This document shows positions 12,566 through 24,012 of a stretch of DNA of 64,000 bases, in pieces. Source of the DNA: Dryas octopetala (lineage: Eukaryota; Streptophyta; Magnoliopsida; Rosales; Rosaceae). Location of the stretch: the NCBI GenBank assembly GCA_963921425.1, contig OY992840.1, positions 14,362,621 to 14,426,620 of the forward strand, read 5' to 3'. Each line of letters begins with the position of its first letter. The first letter of the stretch is position 1. The notes below the pieces were generated by a model. That model saw only the letters and a list, made by a program, of their open reading frames with translations. It made no database searches and was not told where the DNA came from. A program made the position numbers and the translations under genes.

Positions 12566-14569
12566 TCAATGGCAATGGACTGCGGAAACTTTGAGTGGGT
12601 AGAGGAAGGTGTTGGCGTATTGAAAAGAGAGTGTACCACCATTGACCAGAGGCTTGCCATCATTGACAAGGCAGTCGTTGTAGTGAAGGCGCTTGAAGAC
12701 TCTGGGGTTGACCAGTCTAGCAGAGCTGAACCAGCCACAGCTGAGGTGAATGCCAGAAATATCACAGCCTGTGACACACACGTTCATGATCTCAACAGTG
12801 TAGGTGGGGATGCCACTTGGGAGTGGAGCTGTGGGGCCTTGGTTTATCAGTATGTCTGCCTTGCTACACTTTTCTCCCCACATTCGATTTGGCTCCTCCA
12901 TTGCTGTATCTGCGCGTGTAAAGCACATACAGATAAAATTAACTATTAGAAAAAGAAGGGGCTTATAAATTAACATTACAATGTGAACACCAACCAGCCC
13001 TCCAATGGGGAAAAAAACTTGGTATCTCCAGACAAAGCACACTTATTCAAAAGTGATTCACAGGAATTATATGGGAAATGTTAAACCAACCCCCAAAAGG
13101 CTAGAGATGGGTCATCAAGCTTCTGCTTTCAATGTATCATTGGTCTATTCATCTTTCCTTTACAGTAAGCGATAAGCTTAACTTTTGTATTGGAAATTTA
13201 AAGTTCAAAAAAAGTAATTAGCTTTAGTCAACACCCCTTTTCATTTCACAGAATGACATTTCCATCTGACAAGGATGCAATTAATATTCATTTTTTGTTC
13301 TCTCACAAGTCACAATCATATATATAAGCAAAATTGCGACCCAGCTAGCAAAATTACTCTTGCAAAGCAAGAAAAGATAGTTAATGCATTATTAAATACA
13401 TAAAATATGCACAAATTTCAAAAAGAAAAAATTATAGATATTAAAAGGAAGCAACTATAGACTGGACTACTGGAGATAGAGAGTTCTGGAAAGCATGTAA
13501 ATTGTAAAATAGTGTGAATTCCTATGCAAAGACTTTTTTTCAAATGGGGTGCCAAGGAAGGAATGAAAACCTGATGGGATAATGAGATCCCTTAAAAATG
13601 ATGCCATGGACAGCAAATCTTGCCCAGGGGGCTAAATAGCCAACGGTGCACGTTAGCATAACCTTAACGAACAAATGAGGCGTGCACCTCTGACACCCAC
13701 TCCCACCCCTTCTGACCACCACTACTACAATTCATTTGCAAACAAATGGTACCAAAATCTGTTTTCCTCTCTCACCACTCACCACTCACCACTCACCACC
13801 ACTCTTTCAGAAAAGCCAAAAATGGAAGAAATCAAGAAATTAATAATACCACGAAATTTAATTAATGGGTTGATCTCTTACCACGAAGAAGAAGCTTGCG
13901 GTGTGTAGCAGAGAGTGTGTTGTTGTTGTTCCCAGCATCAGACTTGAACGAGCTTGGTCCCGTGGAGCCATGGCCACTGCTCAGCACTGTAACAAAATCG
14001 GAAACCAAAAACAAAAAATTAAAGAAATCAAATAGAAAATGGAAGATCTTGTATGATTGTTTTTTGTTCATAATGGTGAATCAATAAAGACGGCCAACAT
14101 AGAAGGCAGGTAAGGATTATTAAATAAACATAAAGAATGAAGACAAACACATGGACCCCCCTTGTGTTTCTGAAAGGGATGCCAAGAACAAACAAAAAGC
14201 AAATCGCCCACCCAAAACCAAAAAAAGTGGGTATAATGCAATAAATTAATGCTTTTATACGGAATATTATGGAATCTCAGAAAATAAAAATAATAATGTG
14301 GTGCGTGAATCTGCATAGTAAGTTTCAAAGGCGTCCGTACACATACCGCTGCGAAACCCAGGAGGCGAGAATAGCACTATTACAGCCACTACGGAGAGGA
14401 AGACGAGCAACGACGACGCCATAACCACCGCGACTCTCCGAATCATCATCGTGTTGGAGAAACCTGGAACCGAGTCGTGGAATGAGAACTCGGTTGCGAG
14501 AGCGAGTGAGTGGAACGAGTCGGAACTCGGAGCGCTCAGACACTCTAAGAAGCTAATAAACCTCTGCAT
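12566..14569 (-). CDS. TPD1: TPD1-like (TAPETUM DETERMINANT 1) secreted cysteine-rich protein
   Basis: Three exons, 14347-14569, 13882-13986 and 12566-12909, give 223 aa. TPD1 proteins are small secreted ligands of the EMS1/EXS receptor kinase that specify tapetum in anthers. The C-terminal domain (about residues 112-223) is highly diagnostic: [44 protein letters not shown], and [11 protein letters not shown] before FQYANTF. A hydrophobic segment at about residues 48-68 ([20 protein letters not shown]) is a signal peptide or anchor. It is preceded by 40 polar residues unusual for the family. Translation from the Met pair at residue 41 would give 183 aa, nearer the size of known TPD1, so the true start may be about 14449. 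The middle exon carries RKLLLR, a dibasic stretch where propeptide cleavage is possible. Confidence 0.88.
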
Positions 14570-15353
14570 CGGAAAAATAGAGAGAGTGAGTGAGTGAGAG
14601 GTTGGGGGAATCAATGAATTTATATCACATCAAAATGGAAGTCACAATCGGTCAAAAAACGATAGCCGTCGATTTGAAAACAAGTGGAAGAAGAGGGTTG
14701 GGATTTGACTTCCTAAAGTGTGAAAGACTCACGGGACAGACGGACAGGGCTAGCTAGCAGGCTAGCTATGGCTACGCTAGGCGTACGTAGTAGCCTAAAA
14801 CAGGCAAAACGACGGCGGATTTGAACCAGTACCAGACCAGGAAGCCAGGTCCAGCTTGTTGAACAAACAAGCTAGCACAAGAAAAGCAAACAAGACTTTT
14901 CCAATTTGTCGACAAAAACGATGCGTTTGGGTTTGTGTGGGAAAATGTGGATTTTTCCGGGAAAGTTTGGCAGCGGAATTAGAGGAAAAAACAAGCATAG
15001 AAAGAGTAATAGAGGAATAGTATAAAATAGAGAAAATAGTACTAATAGACTAATAGTACAGTGAGCGACATGGACACACTCAGCACACAAACATACGCAG
15101 AGCAAAGCGCACAGCAGAGGCAGACATTGTTGCTTGCTCTGCACCACAGACACTGCACAAAAGCTCCAACACACAGACAAAAATGGCAGACCAAATCGCG
15201 AAAGGCCTTAAATGACAAAACACCACAATCCGCTAAAGCCGATCCTTCAGTACTCTCCTACCATTTATTGCCCTATCTCTCACACACAAGCAGATACGTA
15301 CGTGTATATATATATAAATACGTGTATACGTATAGACACGTACCTGTACTTTG

Positions 15354-15407
<54 letters not shown>

Positions 15408-17260
15408 AGGGTTTGGGTGGGAATGTGGGGAGTCCTGAATCTGATTCTGATCCTCCTCTCTTTCTTATATACATGTTTAATTAGTTTGTGGATTAAGGTT
15501 CATCAGGGGGATTAGAGTTAATGAGGTATTAAGGTGCACGTGGGGGTGTTAACTGTTAACCGATGGAAAATGAATGATTAGCCCATTTATCGGATTAAAA
15601 GGGGAATGTTCAGGTGGGTGTGGGACCAGGGAGAAGAAGGAGTGACAACATTATTATTTACCATTTACGCGTGTCTTCAGATTTTTTGGGTTTTCCTTTT
15701 TTCTTTTTGGTTTTTGGTTTTTGGTTTTCTTTTTATTTTAAATATGTGGACACGTACACGCTTGGGTGGTGATGGGAGTTTTGGCTTTTGCTGCTGGTGG
15801 TGAGAGGACCTGGATGAGAGAGACTTTAGGTTTCCGGGATTTACTGTTTTAGGACATGGACATTTTTTCTTCGGTAAATGGATGGGCATGGTCCACATGG
15901 ACATTGAGAACAACATTCATGGAGAGAAGGATTGGCACTCTTTTGGTGATAAAAAAATTTACTTTTATTGTATAATACTATAATCTATGGAGAAAATGTT
16001 AACTAAAATCATCCACATGCGTGTGAATGAGATTATGTACGTTTTCATCTGATTGCGAGGGCACCACCAAAAAAAAATTAAATATAAAAAATTAAACTTA
16101 TTGTGCGAATAATCATTGACTCTAGGTACTAAATTATAATATTTTTTTATTTTAACTACTAAAACGGTTATGTCATTTCACTTTAGATACTAAATTTCAG
16201 TTTATGTACCAATTTAAAAAAATATGGTTATATCGAGTTATGACTGTCTAACAGTCATAAATTTTTTATTAATTTGTTATTTTTTCAATATTTGCAAGGC
16301 TCAAACTTTAATAGTTAGTCTGTAAGTTATAAGACTTTATCCCTTAAGCCTAAATCAAAAGCATTAAACCCTTATAAATTTTGAATTTGTATGAATTTGA
16401 AATAGTCACAACTGTGACTGTTCGACAATCACAACTGTATAACAAACCAATTTATGACCTAATCCAAAATATTTTGCCCTAAGTTAGTACCTAAACTAAA
16501 AAAAAAAAATTAATGTCTTGCTGATTTGCTGAAAAATTATTGATATTTAATATTTAATAGAGAAACAGAGAAAGGGAGAAAGAAGAGAGGGAATGAGAGA
16601 GAGGGAAATGGAGGGGAGGATAAGGAGGTGGTCAAGGTAAGGGGGAGAGGGGTGAGGGTGGGGTGTGTGTTGTCTAAATGGGTTAGGTGGGGTGTGTATT
16701 GTTTGAATGAATTGGGTGGGGTATGTAAGAGAAATTTGGTAAAATTAATTAAGTTAGGATATTTTGGTAATTGAAAGAGGTGTGTATATGAGAAATTTCA
16801 ATTGTGAAAGGAGTGTAGGGGTGTAAAATAAGAAAATGGTTTACAAAAAAAAAAGTGTGCAAATAATAGCACTCTTTTTTTTTTTTTTTTGCGGCCTAAC
16901 AATTAAAGGACTTAATAACATGTACAATAAGGAAAAATAAAGAAAAAGCAAGAAAGTCTGTGAGAAGTAACAACAACTACAAAGTAATCACTCTTTTGAA
17001 CATTTGGATACACTTTATGAGTTCGTTGCCAAAAATAAACTTTTTGAGTTTTTCAGAGCAGAGGAGATGTTTTTTTCTTTCAGTGGAGGCTTTTTGTATA
17101 GGATGAACTTTATTGTTCATCAAGTCTTCTACAAACCTTTCCTGATTCCAACACATCTTTGGGATATTATCTTGATTTTCTTTAACACTCAAAGTAATTA
17201 CATCATTAATATTCAACAAACTATCCACGTATTTCAATATTATCACCAATATAACTAATG
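14570..17260. other. Intergenic region upstream of the TPD1-like gene
   Basis: Promoter side of the TPD1-like gene. A GA-rich stretch just upstream (about 14578-14600) is probably 5' leader. The remainder holds a long GA microsatellite and low-complexity T/G-rich DNA (15680-15740). It also has imperfect inverted repeats around 16220-16450 (GACTGTCTAACAGTC; CACAACTGTGACTG) and purine-rich runs at 16560-16680. No coding gene can be supported. Short open frames here are interrupted by simple repeats. Confidence 0.5.
15356..15403. repeat. (GA)n microsatellite
   Basis: Twenty or more uninterrupted GA units. GAGA tracts are common in plant promoters and leaders, but no adjacent gene start is recognised on the plus strand. 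Confidence 0.95.
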
Positions 17261-17506
17261 TGTTGTAAATATTATTAATTATGTGGCTGTCCATTATCAT
17301 GTTTAATATTTATTTCTTGTATTATTTAGAATAATTGTATAGATAATTAAGAGAAGTCTAATTCATTGTAAACTAGGAGACCTTAAGGGTTTATCCTAGG
17401 TCATCCAAAAGCTTATAAATAGAGGTCTTATGTGAATGAGAAATACACTCTGATTCCTCCTCAATTCTCTCTTATGTTCTCTTTACATTTCTCTTTATTT
17501 TATAAC
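17261..17506 (+). repeat. Left LTR
   Basis: Begins TGTTGTAAATATTATTAATT and ends TTTATTTTATAAC. It carries a TATAAATAG box at about 17415-17423 followed by GAGAAATACACTCTG, the likely promoter and transcript start of the element. Matches the right LTR end to end. Confidence 0.92.
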
Positions 17507-17522
17507 ACGTTATCAGCACGAC
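17507..17522 (+). other. Candidate primer-binding site
   Basis: CGTTATCAGCACGA directly follows the left LTR. The TATCAG core resembles the initiator-Met tRNA primer site (TGGTATCAGAGC), but the match is partial, so the tRNA identity is uncertain. Confidence 0.5.
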
Positions 17523-18399
17523 TTGCTCTTAGTATATTTAACCTTTATATGTTGGGAGGTTTTCTTGAGAAATTTCATAACCACCACCCAACACATATGA
17601 CGCAAGCGGCAAGCCCCTCCAATCTTTGCTATAATGCAATGATTATATATGTTTATTGATGATTATGTCCTACACGTTGTTTTGGGTGGTTGATCTCTTT
17701 TGTTTTTTCGACTATATATATATACTGCATGTTTGGGTTGAGTTCTTTAGTTATGATATGAGATTGGAATTTATTTTGCAATTTTGATCTCGTTGAATTC
17801 TATGCTATTATACTTATTTAATTTATGATTGCTATATTACCTCTTGAGTTTGCACCTAGATCTTGTTGACTTGTTATGATGATACTAAAACAGAATGATG
17901 ATTTGAACTATATTAAACCCCTGCAATACATGGAGGTCGGCACATTACATAAAGGCGTAAGGCTGCCTGATCGAAAGCAGGGCTATTAGATTTATCATGG
18001 TTGTTTATATTATAGTCCATACTGTTTTCCCATACTTATTCAAGATTCATCTAAAACGTTTATTAATTGATTCTTGTATATCCATATCTACGGATTGTGC
18101 CTCTCATAAATTATATTGCCTATATCTAATATGCCATGATTACTTAACATCTCTTTACGTTTCTATCAATTAATGTTTGATTGATATTATATATTCATTG
18201 GTTCATTAATTTTGGATGAATTGGTTTTATATACCTTATTGCCATTAATGCTTTACTGGAATATCCAAGCTTATTACCGATTGAACAATTTATTAATTAA
18301 TTTATATACATATACTCTTATATACTATTGTTCATCATATAAGAAATGTAGATCAAATTATTTGATCCCACAAAAGAGATAGGAACATACAATTCTTTG

Positions 18400-21300
18400 A
18401 TCCATACAAAGACCTGAAGTTCCTTGATCCATACAATGACCAAAATTCTGAACCCGAAGTTTCAGATATATCAAAATAGATGAACCTACAATTTATGGAT
18501 CATAAAATTATGAACCAGAAGTTTCATAATTAATATGATTATAATATATATTTCTTACGCAATTTTAATGTCAATATTATTTTAATTATGTTTATATTTC
18601 ACTACCCATTCTATATTATTATGCACTGAATATATGATTATTCATATATAAATGAGATTAAGGCTTGAAGTTCCTTATCATATGATCCAATCGAAACCTG
18701 AAGTTTCATGATTCAATCGAAACCTGAAGTTTCATGATGATTGGTCAATATTGGAACAATATGCAATGAAGTACATGTTCGATGATGGTGCAAATATGAC
18801 ATATTCGATCATTGAGGTCTTGATATTGTTGAGCACTCAATTTTGCTTTATATATGATATACACGACGTTTATCACATATTATATTAGGACCTGAAGCTC
18901 CTTAATTTTGATTAATCATTTAATTATACGAAGATTTGAAGTTCTTCCATTTTTATGAGGACCCTAAATTCTTTGGTTCTTATCATGTGATCAAATCATA
19001 ATCTTGAAGTGTTTTGTTTTTATTATATATAATAAAGACTCGAAGTTCTTCAATCTTTATCCAATCGTGTAATTAAATGAGAACCTGAAGTTTCTCAATC
19101 CCTATATACATATCATGACCCGAAGTTTGTTGATTCATATTATTGGAACCAGAAGTTTCCATAGTCTATTTTAATGCAATGTTTTACAATTTCTGCTTTA
19201 ATTTAATTGCTCTATTTATTTCCTTATTTTAATTCTTAACTATGCATTATTATTTTTATGGACATGTTGTCCTAAACATTGAACCTGAAGCTTCGAGTAT
19301 AGATTTCATTTTGAACTTGAAATTCTAATTAATGCAGCCTCAACCTTGAAGTTTTGAGCAAATTATTTTGGCATGAAGTTCAAAATATATGAATCTTGTT
19401 AAGAACCAGAAGTTCTAACATAGTACAAACAATAGGAAAATAAGGACTTGAAGTCTAAATATGAACCCGAAGTTCAAAGCTCGAACATTTTAGACTTGGA
19501 AGTTTTAAATTAAATTTAAGTCTATGTTTTGAATCTGGAACTTGAAGTTTCAGAAATATATTAATGTGACATGATGTTCATGTTACGACTCTTGATGAGC
19601 AAATATTTAGAACCCGAAGTTCTAACCTACTCCAAATTTGAGGTTTTGGGAATACATGAGAACATATTATTTGTATTTAATTTGCCAATATTGATCGAAC
19701 CAGAAGTTCAGATCCATAAATTTAGATGTTGTACATTGGTAATTAATGCTTTCCATTATGTACACTAGTTGGCTATATCATTTTCTTTATATAGAACATG
19801 AAGTTCTAAATCTTTGATATGTACTGTATTTATGCCTCCTGTCACAGAATGGAGAGATCAAACTTATAAAGAAATTGATATTCTAACACATACAATGTGA
19901 AGTTTGTTATTCCTTGGTTTTACTTAAAACCTGAGAAATTTGAAATTCATGAAATATAGGATCAGAACATGTAGTTCTACATTAAAAAGTCAAATAAGAA
20001 CCTGAAGTTCTTTGACTTTTTGTTTCTTTATCAGAAGTGGATGAAAATTGGAGATATGATAGAACCTAATGTTCTTATGATTGATTAAAATTTGTAGTTC
20101 AATGTGCATTACTTAATCAAGTCAGAACCTGAAGTTCCTTGATTTTCATGCTCTATGTTATAGAATCAAATTGAACCAGAAGTTCTTTGATCTATCATTC
20201 CATGATTTAGAACTCAAATTTTTCATAACTCCATAATTTTTCTTATGAACTTGAAGTTCTTGATTAAGTTTAGATTAAGCAAAAAATCTTTATTCATATG
20301 ATTCATTAGAGCTTATAGTTCTGTGCTTACACAAAATTCAAGAACCTGAAGTTCTACCTATATTTTGTATAGAAACTTAAAGTTTCATCACTTCAATTTA
20401 GAACAAATTGGTATATATGTTCATAGTTGTTCATAATTAATTTATTAATTCACATTATAACCTGAAGTTAGATGTTGAAAAATAATTTGAAACCAGATGT
20501 TTCATATACCTACATGTGCATTGCAAACCTAATTATGTTTCGTCTTTATATAACCTGAAGTTATATAAAGCATTTGAGTTTGTATAACCACTCACTCTAT
20601 TGATTTTTATATATGCACTTATGAAAATTTTCCCACCGTTAGGGGGAGAAATGACCGTTCCTGAAGAACGGCGTGAAATATCATAATATGCATATACTAG
20701 TCTTTTCATACCATTCAATATGCGAATGAGATATGAATGATAATGCAAATCTAGTGAATACATTTATTTGAAAGCTAGATGCATATATATTCAACGAAAC
20801 TGCAAAGTCACGTATAGAAGATTTATATATGCCAACATGGATTGATGTCCTAACATGGTAGTCTATCAATTTGGCAGAAAATGGTTTATTGCACGCCTGA
20901 AGCGTGACAATTCTATAGGTTCCAAAGTTTAGCTCCCTAGAAGTGGAGAGTATATGAAATGGTCCACACAAGCCCAATTAATTAAATTTAAAGATCCACA
21001 TTCTGTACACAAATCATCATAGAAGAGATAACAGTCTCTGAAGAGACTATAAAAGCCCTTGAAGAGGCATGTGTACCGATTACAAATATATATATTTATA
21101 TCTAAAGCATACAAATGAGAATTGTGAGATCGTTGATATATTGATGATGTGTTTTTTCTATGGTAGCTACTAAAAATCATCATGGGCTATAATAATGTGA
21201 AACCACGTTTACTATAAATGGTTGGCCAAACTGGAAAGAGACAATTCCAATAGAATTGAACATCATTATAAACGTGAAATAATGAGAACCTATAGTTCAA

Positions 21301-21930
21301 ACACCAAAGATGTTAACCCTGAAGGTTATAGAGTGTTTGAAATAAAGTGAATGAAATCACTATTTATAATAGCACAAGGTTTCTCTAAAAAAATATGGGA
21401 TTGTGGTTATATATTTTCATGTTATAGATACAACCGCATTTTAACAAATTTGGTAAATTAAATGTGTTTATTGCATATGGAGAAAACCTTTAGAGATTAT
21501 GAAATGCCTGAAGCATATCGCCAGGTTTCTCTAAAGAAACATGAGATTGTGGTTATATATTCTCCTGTTATAGATGCAACCGCATTTTAACAAATTTGGT
21601 AAATTAAATGTGTTTATTGCATATGGAGAAAACATTTAGAGATTATGAAATGCCTGAAGTATATCGCCAGAAGCGATTTCCTATAAGATATAGGACAAAT
21701 TACTAAATCAAATCTCAAATTGAAAGTGCTATGAAATATTATGTGCTTGAAGCAAATCCTTGAAGGATTGAAAGAGCCTGAAGCTCAAAGTATGTACTCA
21801 ACTTTAACACTATGAATATGGTCAAAATTGCTTTATTGAGTACTTTGATTAGAACCCGAATTCGGAAATTGTTGCAACATATTCAAATTTTTGAAAGAAG
21901 TTATGAATTAATTGAGGCTCCTGAAGAGCT
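18400..21930 (+). repeat. Array of about 40 stem-loops with a conserved CTGAA-type loop
   Basis: Short inverted repeats recur every 30-120 bp. The loop is CTGAA, or CAGAA, CCGAA, TTGAA. The commonest stem is GAAC/GTTC (for example 19463, 19609, 20123, 20341), but other stems are different words that remain complementary. Examples: CTTTATATAAC with GTTATATAAAG (20544-20570); CCGTTC with GAACGG (20655-20671); CACGC with GCGTG (20892-20906); TAACC with GGTTA (21314-21328); ATCGC with GCGAT (21663-21677); AATCC with GGATT (21755-21769); GAGC with GCTC (21774-21786); GCTC with GAGC (21917-21929). Some have a second outer stem, as at 19985-20020, where AAAAGTCAAA pairs with TTTGACTTTT. No protein is encoded across the array. 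Confidence 0.9.
21378..21669 (+). repeat. 146-bp tandem duplication inside the LTR element
   Basis: Two head-to-tail copies (from 21378 and from 21524) differ at a handful of sites. Each contains an ATGC-CTGAA-GCAT hairpin near its end. In the second copy the right arm reads GTAT, a change that still allows a G-U pair in RNA. Confidence 0.9.
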
Positions 21931-22110
21931 CATAAGATTATTGAATGCATGAATATTGGATTTGATATAAATGACCTTGGAAATGAAAATAGTGTCTCGA
22001 GCTGCAGATCGAGTACAGTACTAGTGAAATTCTTATACCCAACGATTATTTGATCTATTGGCATTAAGATTGATTACTTGCTTCCTAAGGAAGAAGGAAG
22101 AAAGATCTTT

Positions 22111-22131
22111 GGTCCAGAAGCACCATATCTT
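22111..22131 (+). pseudogene. Relic of Copia pol
   Basis: The seven codons read GPEAPYL, resembling the GPEVPYLSAIGALMYLA region of Copia polyproteins. The frame hits a stop within about a dozen codons. Too short to be sure; offered as the only visible coding trace. Confidence 0.35.
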
Positions 22132-22493
22132 AATGTGTCTTATTTAACTTAGTACAATGCAGTAGACCGAATATAGTATTGGTGATTGTGTCATGTAATT
22201 TTTCCAATACTCAAAGTATTTTCATAATAATTCATCTCTTTTTAGAGATAATAGTTTCTAACCACATTATTTAGTGGATTTGTATTTCGTTAGTATTGCT
22301 CTAACCTCAACAGGATTTCAACAAATGATGACAAGCATGTATCCCCTGAAAGTATAGAAGTCATGTTGATACAAGCATAGCCAAACTCCACTCTCTAAAA
22401 GATGAGATGTGAGATATCATTATTTGCTGGATTATTGAGCCAGTCAAATTAAAGCTTGTTGTTATCAGGAAGAGCATCCAACCATTTTGCGTG

Positions 22494-22898
22494 TTGTACT
22501 CTTTTCCCTTCGACTAGATTTTTGTCCCATCGGGTTTTTCCTAACAAGGTTTTAATGAGGCAAACACATCCAACATTGTAGCAGTGATATTGCAAAAGTT
22601 GCACTCTTTTTCCTTCGCTTTAGTTTTGTCCCATTGAGTTTTTCAAAGCGAGGTTTTAACGAGGCAACATTCACTGATTGGAGAAATATATCAACATCAG
22701 GGGGAGCGTGCCATCAAACATTGTACTCTTTTTCCTTCGTCCAAGGTTTTTGTCCCATGGGTTTTCCAGGCAAGGTTTTAATAAAGCAGTGTCGTGCGCC
22801 CATCATATCTATCAGAAACACATGAAGATTGTACTCTTTTCCTTAGCTAGTCTTTTTCCCATAGGGTTTTGGCTAGTAAGGTTTTTAATGAGGCAATT
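22494..22898 (+). repeat. Four hairpin-forming repeats near the 3' LTR
   Basis: Units of about 70 bp start near 22494, 22599, 22721 and 22829. Each reads roughly GTACTCTTTTTCCTTCG, a variable word, TTTTTGTCCCATGGGTTTT, a second variable word, then AAGGTTTTAATGAGGCA. The variable words tend to be complementary within a unit: CCTTCGCTTT with AAAGCGAGG in the second copy, CTTAGCTAG with CTAGTAAG in the fourth. The first and third copies pair less well. Comparable blocks are familiar downstream of pol in plant Copia elements. Confidence 0.8.
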
Positions 22899-22918
22899 GT
22901 CATAGTCAATGGACATCC

Positions 22919-22927
22919 AAGGAGGAG
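22919..22927 (+). other. Polypurine tract
   Basis: AAGGAGGAG lies directly against the TG that opens the right LTR, as required for plus-strand priming. Confidence 0.8.
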
Positions 22928-23173
22928 TGTTGTAAATATCATTAATTATGTGGCTGTCCATTGTCATGTTTAATATTTATCTCTTGTATTATTTAGAATA
23001 ATTGTATAGATAATTAAGAGAAATCCAATTCATTGTAAACTAGGAGACCTTAAGGGTTTATCCTAGGTCATCCAAGAGCCTATAAATAGAGGTCTTATGT
23101 GAATGAGAAATACATTATGATTCCTCCCCAATTCTCTCTTATGTTCTCTCTACATTTCTCTTTATTTTATAAC
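22928..23173 (+). repeat. Right LTR
   Basis: Same length as the left LTR with about 11 substitutions and no indels seen. The final base after ATAAC differs from the left copy (T rather than A), so the expected terminal CA is not preserved. Confidence 0.92.
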
Positions 23174-24012
23174 TGATAATTTTCTCAACTTTTTCTCAAA
23201 TCTCCATCCAATCGCGTAAAATGATCTTAGTCGACAAAGCAAAACATAGAGCTCGGAGGTGCATAAACAACTTTGAAGCAACTTGGACTTTACTAGAATG
23301 ACTCCAACACTAATATTGTCCCCAACTTAACAAATTAAATCCACCATCCACCATCCAAGACCTGGATTGGTTAGTTGGTCAACCAAATTATACAGCGGCT
23401 TCCATTTGTGATTAGTGAGGAAGTTGGGGTAGGGAAGGGGTTTCAGGATAGGGGAGGGTATGTTCAACAATTTTGTTTTATTAGCTTTGTTTAATATTTT
23501 TTTAAAATAAATTTGTCATTAAAATATAAAGAAAAAAAACTCAATCCATGATATTACATTTGTCATATGCTCCAGTGGTTGCACAAGTCGAACTTAACAA
23601 CTTCATTTTTCATTCTCTTACAAAAATGGCAATGCTCGGATGCTCCGCCCACAATTAAAATGTTGAAAGTACAAAACTTACCTCGGAAAAACGACCATTT
23701 AGTAATTGGTCGATGCAAAGAAAAGGGTGGATAGGGAACTTGTATTCTATACAATATTTCAACACTGCCTCACTCTGATCCATATTTAGCAGCAACCAGT
23801 GTATCGACACATGATTGATGTTCAAATACGTCATATCATATCTTTGGTTGCTTTTTCCTTCTACATCCTTTATACAGCACAAGTAGTCAAAATAAAAAAG
23901 AATGCTACCCAACGCATTTTCACTCCCGATCTACGTTAGACTACTTCAGAAGTTTCGGTCAAATTACATTTTCTCATGTCCTAAAAGATTACTGCACACT
24001 ATGGCAACAGAG
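23174..24012. other. 3' flank of the MORC6 gene
   Basis: Between the LTR element and the MORC6 stop codon. Short open frames at 23563-23912 have no family resemblance. It probably contains the MORC6 3' untranslated region. Confidence 0.5.

Larger units (their letters stand above)
17261..23173 (+). mobile_element. Non-autonomous LTR retrotransposon (LARD-like, Copia-derived)
   Basis: Two 246-bp LTRs bound a 5.4-kb interior. A primer-binding-site candidate follows the left LTR and a purine-rich tract abuts the right LTR, so the element reads on the plus strand. The LTRs differ at about 11 positions (roughly 95% identity by eye), indicating an insertion that is not very recent. No open frame longer than about 100 codons survives. 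A Copia origin is suggested by GPEAPYL at 22111-22131, resembling the conserved pol segment before RNase H, and by GGGGGAG purine tracts at 20642 and 22699. The interior is dominated by stem-loop repeats (separate entries). A clean target-site duplication was not found: TAATG precedes the element and TGATA follows it. Confidence 0.9.

Noticed and set aside
12560..12949. Plus-strand 129-codon frame
   Set aside because: Antisense of the conserved TPD1 domain exon, which has clear family identity on the minus strand.
15061..15438. Plus-strand 125-codon frame ending in an Arg-Glu repeat
   Set aside because: The C-terminal half is just the GA microsatellite; the rest has no recognisable features.
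17004..17258. 84-codon plus-strand frame just before the LTR element
   Set aside because: AT-rich, no family resemblance, and it ends at the element border only by chance.
19571..19768. Small protein with EPEV repeats inside the LTR element
   Set aside because: The EPEV words are translations of the GAACC.GAAGTTC hairpins; neighbouring hairpins fall in all frames, so coding is not under selection.
18400..21930. CRISPR-like array
   Set aside because: The repeats are palindromic with different stems, have irregular spacing and lie within a plant LTR element; there are no uniform direct repeats or cas genes.
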